Assembly (NCBI GenBank): GCA_028023455.1
Contig: JAQFVV010000231.1
Location: 496,001-560,000, forward strand
Source of the DNA: Epiperipatus broadwayi
Lineage: Eukaryota > Onychophora > Udeonychophora > Euonychophora > Peripatidae
Direction of reading: 5' to 3'
DNA: 64,000 nucleotides
The position numbers and the translations under genes are program-made. Shown piece by piece: positions 22,930 through 33,000 of the stretch. The notes under the pieces were generated by a model. It ran no database searches. It was given only the letters and a program-made list of their open reading frames with translations, and had not been told where the DNA came from. The number at the start of each line of letters is the position of its first letter. Position 1 is the first letter of the stretch.

Positions 22930-23275
22930 ATTGTTTAATGTTTAAATAAAAGTAATGTAATCAAGCCTCTACATTGCTCTTCTGTTAAATGTCCAAGTCT
23001 CATATCCATAAGTAAAAATTGGTAAAACACATTTATTAAAAATCTTCCTTTTCAAACACTTCGGCACATTTTTTAAAATATTATTTCTAAAGCATTCCAT
23101 CCAAGTTGAATTTCATCAATTACGTTTCTATCTGTATTGATAATTTGATCGCGATATTCAAATAGTTGTGAATTTATTCTAATTCATCATTATCAATCTT
23201 TATTTTCCTCTTTTGGAAAAGTCCATTGATCACTACTTTAGTCTTTTTATCATTTATTTTTAATTCTTTTTTTTA
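22930..23275 (-). pseudogene. LINE family X, inverted 5' segment (RT C-terminal part)
   Basis: On the minus strand from about 23267 downward: KTKVVINGLFQKRKIKIDN, then HNYLNIAIKL, then FEKEDF and MCFTNFYLWI. These match, in order, the same protein region of the longer relic at 54950-57600 (KTKVMFNGFSQKTKIK, NNYEYLVQ, FEKIFNMCFASSYLWI). The following part of the protein continues on the opposite strand from 23280, so together they form one insertion with an inverted 5' half. Confidence 0.8.
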
Positions 23276-23279
23276 TTAT

Positions 23280-23600
23280 TTGATAGTCAATAAAGTATAG
23301 AGAGTTATATATTAGGAATAACAAGAAAAGATTAAAAACTAAATTTATGGGCGAGAGAACAAATAGGTGAAATTGGGCTGGATATATAGCTTGAATAGAT
23401 AATAGTAGATGGACAGTTGAAATCTTAAACTGGATTCCCCAAGATTGTAAAAGACCCAGAAAGAGATCACATGTGAGATAGGTAAATGACATAAAGAAAT
23501 TTGCTGGTTTAATGTAGAGGAGAGAGGCTCATGATTGGATAAACTGGATTAAACTCAGAGAAAGAATATCATTCTGCTGTGGTTTGATAATAGTCGAAAA
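23280..23600 (+). pseudogene. LINE family X, 3' segment (C-terminal end)
   Basis: The plus strand gives ILGITRKD, then NWAGYIA, RWTVEILNWIPQDCKRP, and DWINWIKLRERI: the end of the LINE protein (LGxxRRD, WAGH, RW, DDI..AG..W blocks). In the LINE these come right after the block that ends the inverted segment to the left. The minus frame 23250-23492 is a shadow. Confidence 0.8.
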
Positions 23601-23711
23601 TGATAGTGAATGTGATTAAGAAATAATTATTAGATACAAAGCTTAACAAAAAAACATATAATTTACAGTTTAAGAAATGATCCTATCATTAGCAACAACT
23701 GACGTGTTCAC

Positions 23712-24300
23712 TCATACAGTAGTAGGTAGATAAGGAAACTCTAGAAGTAAACTAAATAATATAAATATAACCAAAAATAAATATTTCCACAAAAAATGTG
23801 AAATGAAAAACAGGCAGATGCTAAATGATAACAGAGAAAAAATGATAATATCAAGGCCTCCACCTATACATCTGAAGAAGAATAAAAAACAACTGCCCTT
23901 GAAGAAATGAGAAATCAGCCCTAATGTGATAATTATTTCAATACTAACCATGATAAGATTAAATATTTCATGTGGGCTCCATAGAATCATGGATAATGCA
24001 TGCATCCACCACATTTAGGTTTAGATTTTTTTTTCTCTCAGATAACTAGTCTATAACAAACCTAACTAACTGACCATCCAATGTTGGATAGTAAACATTC
24101 TGATGATATGGGCTTAACCAGATGAGTCTTGTCACACCTAGTAAATGTAATTGTATTATGAGATAATCTTCATCATCAATGAAAAAACATTGCATATATG
24201 GATGAATAATGAGTTTATAATTTATCTTTGCTTTTAAACACTTCTCTCTTAAAAAATAGCAAGAATAGATCTCTAAATGAAGTCTATTAAAAAAAATCAT
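23712..24300 (-). other. Two adjacent unrecognised open frames
   Basis: The minus strand has open frames 24046-24300 (84 codons) and 23712-24014 (100 codons). The first ends in a protein-like block (LIWLSPYHQNVYYPTLDG). The second is very hydrophobic, which is what antisense of a Lys-rich sequence gives; the plus strand here also has a 60-codon Lys-rich frame (about 23732-23911). I cannot tell which strand, if either, ever coded. Confidence 0.2.
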
Positions 24301-26321
24301 TACTAGAAGAAATTCCCTCCTTATCAGGCTAAAATGCTTTCATTCAATGTGGTGACTTTAATACTTATCTATACTCACTGTATAAATCGGAGCCACAAAC
24401 TGGAAATCCACAGACTAGATATGGTCCATGAAGGCTTCGTAATAGGTCCAAGGGCCTTGATAATTTATTTACTAAAAATCAATGTTTTACTTGCGGGGAT
24501 TAAAATAAAAAACAAAAATCAATATTTTAAATGTTTTGTGTCATTTTAAAGAAAAGCAAAACTTAATATTTTAATTTCTTGTACCATTTTTCTATCATCC
24601 AATCCTGCCAACTTTGAAAAGAAGTTACAGATCATGCCGCCATTTTAAGCCACGTGATGAATCCGCACTTTACTTGGTATACATTTAATTGAATCTCTCG
24701 ACTAAACTCTTTAGTAAATTGTTTTTGTTTAGAATCAACATGCATGAAATCTGCCTTATTCAAAATTATTTAAAATATTTTTATAAAAATATTTAATTAC
24801 TTCCATCGAAGTTAGTTTTTTATACATTTTTTAAGTTTTTAAAATTGGTTTATTTTTTAGACAACCCTGAGATTGTACAAACTTACATGAAGTTATTTAG
24901 GCATAAATTCGTTTTGGTTAATGCTTCATTTTTGTAGTCGATATAAGTCTATTATTTAAAACACCTTTTTACATAGTTTAGAATTTATTTATGTCTTTAT
25001 ATAAATAGTTTTGATTTCTTTTATAGCGTAATAACTGAAATAAAAAAAAATCTACTGAGAAAACATACACACTTCTTATATATTTTTATAAATTTACATT
25101 ATAAGACCTACATTTTCAAGTCGATTTTGTTTTTCTCAGGGCATATTTCCCCTTAGCTCAATGCTATAGCAATAATCAACCTGCGCATGCTTAGTGCTAG
25201 ACCAACCTCTCAAACATTCACTTCACTTAATAAGGAAAAAATAATATCTATAACACCTTTTATAATTTAACTTCACATATACAATTTTGTTAGATATACT
25301 GAATTTAACTTCATGTATATATTTCAGACTTTTACTCTGCCGCACATTATTGAAAATATACTAACAATGACCTGAGAAAAAACTAAATTATGGCCAAGAT
25401 TCATATTGAACCAGCCTCATTAGGTGGTTCATATCACAAACTTTTACACATTGCCATTTGTTCAGTATTTATAGATAACAAACTACTATAGTTTGATTTT
25501 TGCACTCAACTTAGAAAACTATATTATGTAAATATATTCATAGTACTATGAATCATTTATTAAAATAGTGATTATCCTTAGCTCACATATAAATGTTATA
25601 CTTCCCCATTAATAAAACATATCTGGAAAACCACTAATACAGTTTATTTTCTTTTGTCAAAATCTGTATCTATAAATAAGCAAAAAATGAAACATATTTG
25701 AAATACTTTACTTCAAGATAAAACCTTCTTCAACCATACTCATAGAACAACACTAAAGGCTTTCCATTTATAGATAATGAGTACATGAGTGATTTTCCAT
25801 AACACGATTTTGTCCTCTACATAAAAATGAAGAAATTATGTCATAAAAACTAAATTCTTTTGAATTTCCAAACAAATTACTGTTTTGCAAACAGTAGAGT
25901 CAAATGAATTTAATCTTCTTAGAAGTCTCATCAATACATTAAGGGAAATCTGACAATTGTGGTAATCATCTACTTCATAAATAGAATTTAGTCACTGACT
26001 TATGAAGATATAAATAAACACAAACCATAACTCAGTTAACCATTCCATGTGACTATGAGTTTATTGTACTCCCTGGTTAATTTTTCAACTTTTGATTTTA
26101 GAATGAAATCATTATTCTACATCAGAATTCCATAAATTGGACTTAATTTGTAGAAATTTATGTTGTCAAATGAAAAACATTCTAAAAAATCATACTTGAA
26201 TATTGGAAATATTGAAAAAAAATATGTTCATAATGAGATCAAGGATTAAAAAATATAAAACATCATTTAACAGACCCCAGGAAACATGTTTGGAAAATTA
26301 AATAATTTTTATTTGAAAGAT
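24301..26321. other. AT-rich DNA without a recognisable gene
   Basis: A weak match to family HH-B (CAGACTTTTACTCTGCCGCACATTATTGAAAATAT) lies near 25325-25360. No gene is visible. Confidence 0.4.
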
Positions 26322-26640
26322 TTTCAATTGGATGGACAGTTGAAGAGTTGGAGTGGATTGAAGTCTGTCCATTAAAGTATGAAGATTGGTTATCTTCATA
26401 CATATCTGAGTACTTATTGCATATATGTGTAGAGATGATAATCTGGACCAACTGATGATTGCTGGTTTAGCATGAAATACATATATTGGGGATTATTTAT
26501 ATTTTTGAGATATATGTGTTCAAGAGTATCAGTGTTATGGGATAGAGTGGAGAGTGGTGGGTTGTGTGAAAGTCTGTGCTTATATACCCTATATATTACA
26601 TATATTGATACAGGTATATAATAAGTTTATATTTATGAAT
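26322..26640 (+). mobile_element. HH-A hammerhead repeat, single (half) element
   Basis: It runs TTTTCAATTGGATGGACAG, hammerhead (26435-26500), then a tail with GGATAGAGTGGAGAG and a decayed B box near 26575-26590, ending at TGATACAGGTATATAATAAG. It equals one arm of the inverted dimer at 3511-4014 and includes, uninterrupted, the site where the 2.1-kb repeat is inserted in that copy (near 26600). Confidence 0.8.
26435..26500 (+). ncRNA. Type I hammerhead ribozyme motif, near-intact
   Basis: CTGATGA at 26452-26458, stem II TTGCT-GGTTT-AGCAT, GAAA at 26474-26477, ATA-CA-TAT stem III, and ACCA/TTGG stem I with outer ATAAT/ATTAT pairs. As at 3581-3649 the pair closing stem II is T-T, so activity is uncertain. 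Confidence 0.65.
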
Positions 26641-27209
26641 GAGTAAATGCTAATCTCTGATAAATCTATCAAATTCTATTTTAAAATATTAAAATTGCTT
26701 TATAATTTTTATATTATTTCAAAAGATCCTAACACTGTACCAGTAATCCCATTCAGTGATCATTTTCTTAAATTGGGTGAGCATAACAATATATTTTTTT
26801 TTGTTTTCATTGCATTAGAATGGATTAACTACTGTTTTTAAAAATAAAACATATACATATAAAATAAAATAGAAATCATGTATACTTTTTTTAATAATAC
26901 TATTTCACAATTATTGTGTAGAAATAATTATGCATCTTTAAAACATTACACAAAATATTAATCTTTAATCTATTCCAAAAACCTTCTAGAAGTAATTTGG
27001 CAAATGTTTCCAGATTGAAGAACAAAAACAAAAGCCACCAAGCATGTGAAAGCAAGACTAAAATACTTTGACCATGCCACTTTCCAATTATGCTAATCTC
27101 TTTAGGCCTCTTTTTAAGTAAAAAAAAATCCAATATTCAAAGCATGTTATTTTTTTAAAAATATTGGCAAAATATTTCAATAGAGGCTTGTAATAAGTGT
27201 GATTTAAGG
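26641..27209. other. AT-rich DNA without a recognisable gene
   Basis: Nothing recognisable. The 77-codon minus frame at 26900-27133 is not supported by any motif. Confidence 0.45.
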
Positions 27210-27297
27210 TAACATGGCTAACAGGTTTCTCTGGGCATAGAGGTGGAGAGATTCCTGATTCTAATAAAAGAGAAGCCACAGTGCATCACATCACATC
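27210..27297 (+). mobile_element. LINE family Y, 3' terminal fragment
   Basis: It matches the last 90 bases of the LINE copies at 38550-39050 and 39070-39800 (GGTTTCTCTGGGCATAG, GAGAGATTCCTGA) and ends in the same CATCACATCACATCA tail repeat. Severe 5' truncation with a short tandem tail is normal for non-LTR retrotransposons. Confidence 0.8.
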
Positions 27298-27408
27298 AAC
27301 ATGACAATAAAAAGTTTGAAAACTTTCACATTGATGATATGAGAGGTTAATGATTACCAAACTACAACCACAATGACAAAAATAAAGCACTTAATAGATC
27401 CTCTAGTG

Positions 27409-27935
27409 CAGTGGTCTTCAACCTTTTCACACCTGCGGATGGGTAAAAAAATAAGGATGAGGTTTCACGGACTGGCAGAAGTCTATAGATACATTTTCTT
27501 AAAGATGTAAACTGCTTAGCCTTACATGAACATAATTGTTACAACTGATCAAAACAACAATGTTAAATATACAAGATGAAGTTATATATATATATATATG
27601 GAGTTTGTATAATAAAAAACTTTTTTTTAATTTTGATTTTTTTTTAGAAAAGTAATAAAAAATTTAATTCTATCTCCTCCCCCCACAAACATCTGTTATA
27701 ACTAGAAAAACAAATTAATTTATGTATGATTGATTAGATTTTGTTTTTGTTCTGTTTCTTTTTTTTTAATTGGGTAAAAATGAGATGAAAAATAAAATAA
27801 ATTTTTTTTATATTAATTAAAAGTTTAAACTCTTATTATTTTGTTACTACAAACTTTCCTGCCAGTCTACCACGGACCGGTAAAAAACTTCTGCAGCCCG
27901 GCACCGGTCTACGGATTAAGGGTTGAAGACTACTG
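27409..27935. mobile_element. hAT-type MITE with 8-bp target duplication
   Basis: CAGTGGTCTTCAACC at the left end and GGTTGAAGACTACTG at the right are inverted with one mismatch, and subterminal CGGACTGG / CACGGACCGG blocks are as in Charlie-like hAT elements. The flanks CTCTAGTG (27401-27408) and CTCTAATG (27936-27943) form an 8-bp target duplication with one change. The interior is AT-rich with no transposase. Confidence 0.9.
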
Positions 27936-28203
27936 CTCTAATGTATAACTCATGGTTGAAATCTTTGCAGATTCTTCTATATTATTTTGTTAATAACTAT
28001 TAAAAAAAATATACACTAGATAAATAAGATGACAAAAATCAGACTCAAGCCCTGTGTTTGTTATATATGGCTCTACTTATATAATAAAGATTGGTTTTTA
28101 TAGCCTTCTTAGAGTCATTTTTGATTTTGTCTGTGTCTCTTTCATTTTTTCAGGAGTTAAAGATTGCATTTTTTTCCCATTGGCTCCTGCTGCTAATTCA
28201 TAA

Positions 28204-28230
28204 CACACACACACATATATATATATACAC
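28204..28230. repeat. (CA)n(TA)n microsatellite
   Basis: ACACACACACACA is followed by TATATATATATACACA. Confidence 0.9.
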
Positions 28231-28290
28231 AAACGTTTATACAGAATAATTTAATAATTCCCATAATTCCTCACTTTTTAAATATATATA

Positions 28291-28530
28291 AATGCCTATT
28301 CTTCCATCGAAATCCCAAAAAGCCAAGGCAACAGCGGTCGATCGTATATTAAATGTGATTTATAGATGGATATGAGATTTTTAGACGTTCTAAGAAGGAA
28401 ATGCCTGGCTAGATAAGAAAGAACTCGGCAAATAGACGATTGCAAAGAATTTCTTCTAAATAAAAAAAATCTGGACATAAAAAAGATATATAAAACAGAG
28501 TTCGAGAGAAGATTCAAGATCTTGAAGTAA
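28291..28530 (+). pseudogene. Coding relic, charged protein, unrecognised
   Basis: A plus frame of 80 codons starting at 28291 is interrupted by a TAG (28363-28365) and a TAA (28414-28416) before a TAA at 28528-28530. The translation is protein-like with many Arg, Lys, Asp, Glu and aliphatic residues, for example FLDVLRRKCLAR and CKEFLLNKKNLDIKKIYK. Composition differs from random AT-rich translation. No family recognised. The 90-codon minus frame here is its shadow. Confidence 0.4.
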
Positions 28531-29229
28531 AACTTGAAAAACATTTTAAATAAAAAAAAAACTATCAAAATCTACTTTTATATCAAATATATATTAAAAT
28601 AATTTTGTAATATAAATGCAAATATCTAATCTTAATTATATATATATAAAAGTTAATAAATAATTCACAAACGAGAATCGTTTTTTGTAAGCAAAGGACT
28701 CTTTGCGGAGTGCAATTCTAAAATAAAAAACATCATTTTCTGTTTACTGTTAGAAGTGCGTTAGAAAAGCGTTTTACAAATACGTTGAGAAGTTTGTTTA
28801 ATTATATTCGAATTGGAGAAGTCTTGCCGACTTATAGTGCGATTATATATATATGCATGTAAGTGTGGATGTTATAAATGTGCGTTTGTGCTCATATATT
28901 ATATACCTGCGGCAGCATTATAATTTAACATCATAGTATAGTACGCGTTCCGGTGTCATTTACTACTACGGTATTAATGATCATTTCTACTTTTACTTTT
29001 AAGATTCTATCTGCTATATGAATGTTTGTGTGTAGAAAACAATTATAAATAATTCCTTTGATTAATTTTGAAAATTGTATGGATAGTAATAGTATATCAA
29101 CAGAAGTCGATTTAATGTCACTTATTATTACTACTACTACTATTACGATTACTGCTACTACTACTACTATCAGTATTAAAAACAAGAAGAATATTATCAT
29201 TTAACTTAAAAACATCAAACTTTTTTCAT
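28531..29229. other. AT-rich DNA with a (TAC)n tract
   Basis: An interrupted TAC/TAT trinucleotide tract lies near 29125-29178 and short TA tracts near 28635 and 28845. No gene. Confidence 0.5.
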
Positions 29230-29440
29230 TCACAACTTTGACTCCAAACACTTCAGGCAAATAAATACATTAGAGATTATTATTACTAATAATTTATTAA
29301 GCTAAAAATTATCCTATCATTCCTAGATCAGACATAAACTTTAAATATAGTTGAAGATTAATTCTTCAGTATTTTAATTATCATGTGTTTTTTTCTATGC
29401 ATATTTTTTAGATAGAATTAAACCCTCCTCCCCACATCTT
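29230..29440 (-). mobile_element. HH-B repeat fragment
   Basis: It resembles the HH-B unit at 53754-54620: CACAACTTTGA, CACTTCAG, TTAGAGATTAT, then CCTCCTCCCCACAT. Its hammerhead end is missing and it abuts an HH-A copy. Confidence 0.45.
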
Positions 29441-29459
29441 AATATAGACTGAACACTGA

Positions 29460-29640
29460 TTATGTATGTGTGTAGAAGATGATGATAAGGATTAACTGAT
29501 GAATGCTGGTTCAGCACAAATACGTATATTGGAGATCATTTATCTTTTACGTACGTATGTGGTCATGTGAATCGGATGTATGAGATAGATTGAATAGCCA
29601 AAGGGAGCTTGAAAGTCTATGTTCAAACCCTTATATAATT
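29460..29640 (+). mobile_element. HH-A hammerhead repeat, decayed
   Basis: AACTGATGAATGCTGGTTCAGCAC is kept (core and stem II) but GAAA has become AAAT. Stem III/stem I strand ACGTATATTGG and the downstream ATCATTTATCTTTT are present, followed by the tail with GTTCAAACCC, a B-box-like sequence near 29619. Confidence 0.6.
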
Positions 29641-29739
29641 AAACATAATAAATAAAAAACAATAAAAAGTAGCCTCCCCGCCAAGATCAATTTCAGGCTC
29701 AAAGAGTATACTCCAATTGGTCCACATTAAAAAAACTCC

Positions 29740-30140
29740 TATACTTGTCTTCATCATTTGTTCAGGGTTATTAATGCCAAATTAGTACACTTTGATTTGT
29801 AAGTGTCAAATTTTCCACACTCATGATTTTGATACCAATTATTTCAGATAAGTGGATTAATGCTTATTACTAATCTTTTATTAAAAAAGAGATTATCCAT
29901 AGTTGAACTATAAACTTACAATGCCAGTTAAGGATTAATATATCAATTTTCCATTAAACATAAATATGAATAACAACTTTCTTTTTTCATGTGTAATATC
30001 TTTTTTAGACAGACTTAAAACTTCCACTCCACCACATATTCTTGAGACATATGAATACCCCCCCCCATTGCCAAAAAAAAAAAAATCCTCCATCCAGATG
30101 CATTTCATGTTTAACCAGAACTCCTCAGTTTGTCTCTGGA
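29740..30140 (-). mobile_element. HH-B hammerhead repeat, single copy
   Basis: It is colinear with one unit of the 53754-54620 array: TCATCATTTGTTCA, TTTGATTTGTAAGTGTCAAATTTTC, AAGAGATTATC, CTTAAAAC, CCACTCCACCACATATTCTTGA, then on the minus strand a hammerhead remnant CTGAGGAGTTCTGGTTAAACATGAAATG near 30085-30115. A C-run lies at 30058-30066. Confidence 0.6.
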
Positions 30141-30985
30141 AAATTTGAATTTTATTGCTAGTAGATAATTACAATATAATGGAGTTGGAAATATTTTTGT
30201 TTTTAGTAAATCAGCAGTTAAAAAAAAACAAAAAAAACAGATTTTATGTAAATAATCCAAAAACGTTTAATTACTGTAAATGCCCTTTAAAATTTCTTCC
30301 TTAAATTAAATAGAAGTGTTTTCTTAAAATATAAAGACATGGCTAAAAACGTATCAAACCAGTTGAATATAGCTTGATATGTATGTAACCTGCCAAGATG
30401 GCTATGCTGTGCAACCCTGAAAGATTCATTATTATATTGCATTTGCATGCACAAAATTTGAAGAAATTCAATTCAATAGAAATAAGTTAAAAATTGGTCA
30501 CAATATTTGATTATGGAAACAAACAGAAAAGTCTAAAGTTAAATAAATATTGTTGGGAACATAAATAAATATTGTTCTGTATCACACCATTATAATAAAC
30601 ATTAAATCCAGTTTTTTAAATGTTTTTCATTAATATAATATTAAAATTATATACATATACTGTAAATACATAAACACACATAATTTACACATAATGGAGT
30701 TGAAATTAAAAGCTAATAATTATGTTATATTTTACATATTTTAAAACAATGAATAATAACCATTAAATTGCTTGTCTTTAATTCTGTATGCTTTCCCATA
30801 TTATTACCGCCTCTCCATCTAGAAAAACAAAGAGTTGAAATTTCCTTATATATATATATAAGTAGAGTGATTTGAACTTAGAATTTTTCAGTCTATGTTT
30901 ATCCTCCACCTCAAGCAATCAATATATATATATATATAATTAAGAGCATGCTAATAACTCTAAACAAGCTTTTTTTTATATTTAT
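30141..30985. other. AT-rich DNA without a recognisable gene
   Basis: TA tracts lie near 30847-30862 and 30922-30940. No gene. Confidence 0.5.
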
Positions 30986-31129
30986 GATAAATGCTACTAC
31001 AAGAGAAGGCATTCAAATCATTTTTATCTTGGATTGTCCCAATCCCCAGACCGGTTTCGACCTATGGGTCTCTTCAGTGAGGAGTTGGGACATTAGATCT
31101 AAAAAACCAACTCAAGCAAAGCATTTATC
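30986..31129. mobile_element. Small element bounded by 10-bp inverted repeats, carrying a hammerhead
   Basis: GATAAATGCT at 30986-30995 is the exact reverse complement of AGCATTTATC at 31120-31129. The hammerhead at 31036-31091 lies in the middle. TA tracts flank the region on both sides (30922-30940 and 31147-31160). The 63-codon plus frame at 30948-31139 is not supported. Confidence 0.45.
31036..31091 (-). ncRNA. Complete type I hammerhead ribozyme
   Basis: On the minus strand: stem I strand GTCCCAA, bulged C, TCCTCA; core CTGAAGA (N7 is A, which is a variable position); stem II GACC-CATA-GGTC, all pairs intact; core GAAA; minimal stem III ACC/GGT; cleavage triplet GTC; then TGGGGA-TTGGGAC, which pairs with TCCTCA (one G-T) and GTCCCAA. 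Every conserved core base is present. The stem III with almost no loop is the form known from metazoan and PLE hammerheads, thought to act best as dimers. It is not part of a visible tandem array here. Confidence 0.85.
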
Positions 31130-31164
31130 TAAAAGATAATTGTTATTATATATATATATATTTC

Positions 31165-31210
31165 ATTCAAAACCAGCACTCATTAGTTGGCCAGAACATA
31201 ATCTACCATA
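31165..31210 (-). mobile_element. HH-A hammerhead fragment, decayed
   Basis: The reverse complement contains CTAATGAGTGCTGGTTTTGAATGAAAT, a hammerhead with G5 changed to A and stem II broken. Confidence 0.45.
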
Positions 31211-31714
31211 CACATATACAATCCAATTTTAAATACAATCATTTTTAAATAGTAAATGATGCTATAGTAAATAATACACATTCCCACCTCAATATTAGAC
31301 AATACCATAACAAGAAAATGAAATCATTTTCTTATTGGTTCTCTTTGTATATAAAGAAGATTGTCTTGAATATTTAAAGTAATATGAATATTCATCGAAC
31401 CAATTATTTTATTGTTTTTATTAAATATATGTGTGTGTATAGATATATATTCACTTATAAAATATGAAAGGCTTTAATCATTGCAATTGTTTTATAGTTA
31501 GATATTTACCAACTAAACTGTTATTAATTTTAAAAATAAATGACTTAGAATATTTTACAGTTGTTTCTAAATGTTGTAAAATGGTTTCCTTTAATATGAG
31601 ATAATATAATAACTGTTAATATCTCTTCTAAGTAAGAAGTTCACTCCATTTAATTTACTAAATAACCAACCCAATATCATTAGATACTTCATCTTATTGC
31701 AGTAATATATAAAT
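31211..31714. other. AT-rich DNA without a recognisable gene
   Basis: A (TG)n/(TA)n tract lies near 31425-31450. Nothing else seen. Confidence 0.5.
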
Positions 31715-32530
31715 ACGGAATGTGATGTGCTGTGACCTCCTTATTCAGAGTCAGAAATCTTCCAGCCACTATGCCCAGAGAAACCTGTTAGCCACTTTAT
31801 CTTCCCTTCCCATTCCCCACCCTAAGTTTCCACATATTCTACTCTATCCTGCTCCATCCCACTTCTGCAATATAATCTTTGTCAACTTCCTGGGCTTTAT
31901 ATCTAAATCCCCCTTATCTTTTCCCAAACCAGCATAAAAAACAATAAACCACTTTCTGTATAATCACTTTGTTTATATTTATTCTCCTATAACTTCATTA
32001 TTTGTACTCTTTCTGTTTGCAGGCATTCACATTCAATTAATAGATGCCTAATATTTTCTATACCTTCCTTACACAACTTGCTGACTAACTCAGCCATATT
32101 TTTCCATTTATATGTATATTCCCTTGTTGTCAAAGATCCTGTTCGAGCCTTAAACAGTAAACTATTTTCCTTGTTATTATCATAAATTAACTTGCACGCA
32201 ATATTCTGCTTACTTCTATATATATTTAGACTCTTTTTACTCTCCATACTAGTTCTCCATCACTCCAAATCCTTATTTTTTTATTAATGCATTTATTCTT
32301 CTATCCCATTCCTTTTCACTATTACACTCAACAATTCTCCTAGCACAATCATCCCACCTTTTGTATAAGTATATTGACATAAATTCTTTATATAAATCTT
32401 CTGCATATTGTACTATCTTTCTCACCCATCTTGTTGCCTGCCCTTTACTCTTAACCCAATTAAATACTATTTTGGTTATTCTCTTATTATCCATAAACTG
32501 AGCAAATTTATACACTAGTATCCTCTATTG
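31715..32530 (-). pseudogene. LINE family Y, C-terminal coding relic and 3' end
   Basis: Minus frames 32273-32515 and 31987-32247 are two pieces of one protein: the first has RWVRKIVQYAEDLYKEF and CNSEKEWDRRINALIKK, the second FKARTGSLTTREYTYKWKN and a zinc-knuckle-like CxxC-x8-H-x4-C that in this copy lost its first Cys (SKLCKEG...RHLLIECE). A similar knuckle ends many LINE ORF2 proteins. The 3' noncoding end then runs to the tail repeat near 31725. Frame break near 32260. Confidence 0.75.
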
Positions 32531-32665
32531 CAAACCTGAGAATTAAATGATGACCATTCCATAAAAATCTATTATATAAAGGATTTGAACTCAGTCTTTG
32601 ACATGATCCTCAACTCTCCACATCATCTCATACTACTGACCCACCTGATCACACACATGTTGAAA

Positions 32666-32735
32666 AGATAAATAATCACCAATATACATATTCCGTGCTA
32701 AACCAGCACTCATCAGTTGGTCCAGAACATCTCCA
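32666..32735 (-). ncRNA. Hammerhead ribozyme motif, one core change
   Basis: ACCAA, CTGATGA (complement of 32710-32716), perfect stem II GTGCT-GGTTT-AGCAC, then GGAA instead of GAAA, ATA-TG-TAT stem III, A, TTGGT. Stem II pairing is better than in the other copies but A13 is mutated, so it should be inactive. Confidence 0.6.
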
Positions 32736-32817
32736 CACACATATATAATCAGTGTTCAGCTTTATATTAAGATAGCCAATCTTCATACTCTAATGGGCAG
32801 ACTTGTATATATGTGTA

Positions 32818-32886
32818 GAGATGGTAATCTGGACCAACTGATGAGTGCTGGTTTAACACAAAAAAGATATATTGGTGATTATTTAT
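32818..32886 (+). ncRNA. Decayed hammerhead motif
   Basis: ACCAA and CTGATGA (32838-32844) with stem II GTGCT-GGTTT-AACAC are followed by AAAA instead of GAAA; ATTGGT closes stem I. Confidence 0.5.
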
Positions 32887-33000
32887 CTTTTCAACATGTG
32901 TGTGATCAGGTGGGCCAACAATATGCGATGGTGCAGAGAGTTGAGGGTCATGTGAAAGTCTGAGTTCAAATCCCTCATATATTACATGTATATGTGCAGG

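Larger units (their letters stand above)
32585..33000. mobile_element. HH-A hammerhead repeat, inverted dimer with pol III-like tail
   Basis: The arms are about 32585-32735 (minus unit) and 32815-33000 (plus unit) around a short spacer. Each arm contains hammerhead, then CATGTGTGTGATCAGGTGGG, and a tail with GAGTTCAAATCCC (plus arm near 32961), close to the pol III B-box consensus GGTTCGANTCC. An A-box-like GTGGGCCAACAATATG lies about 55 bases upstream of it. Confidence 0.8.
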
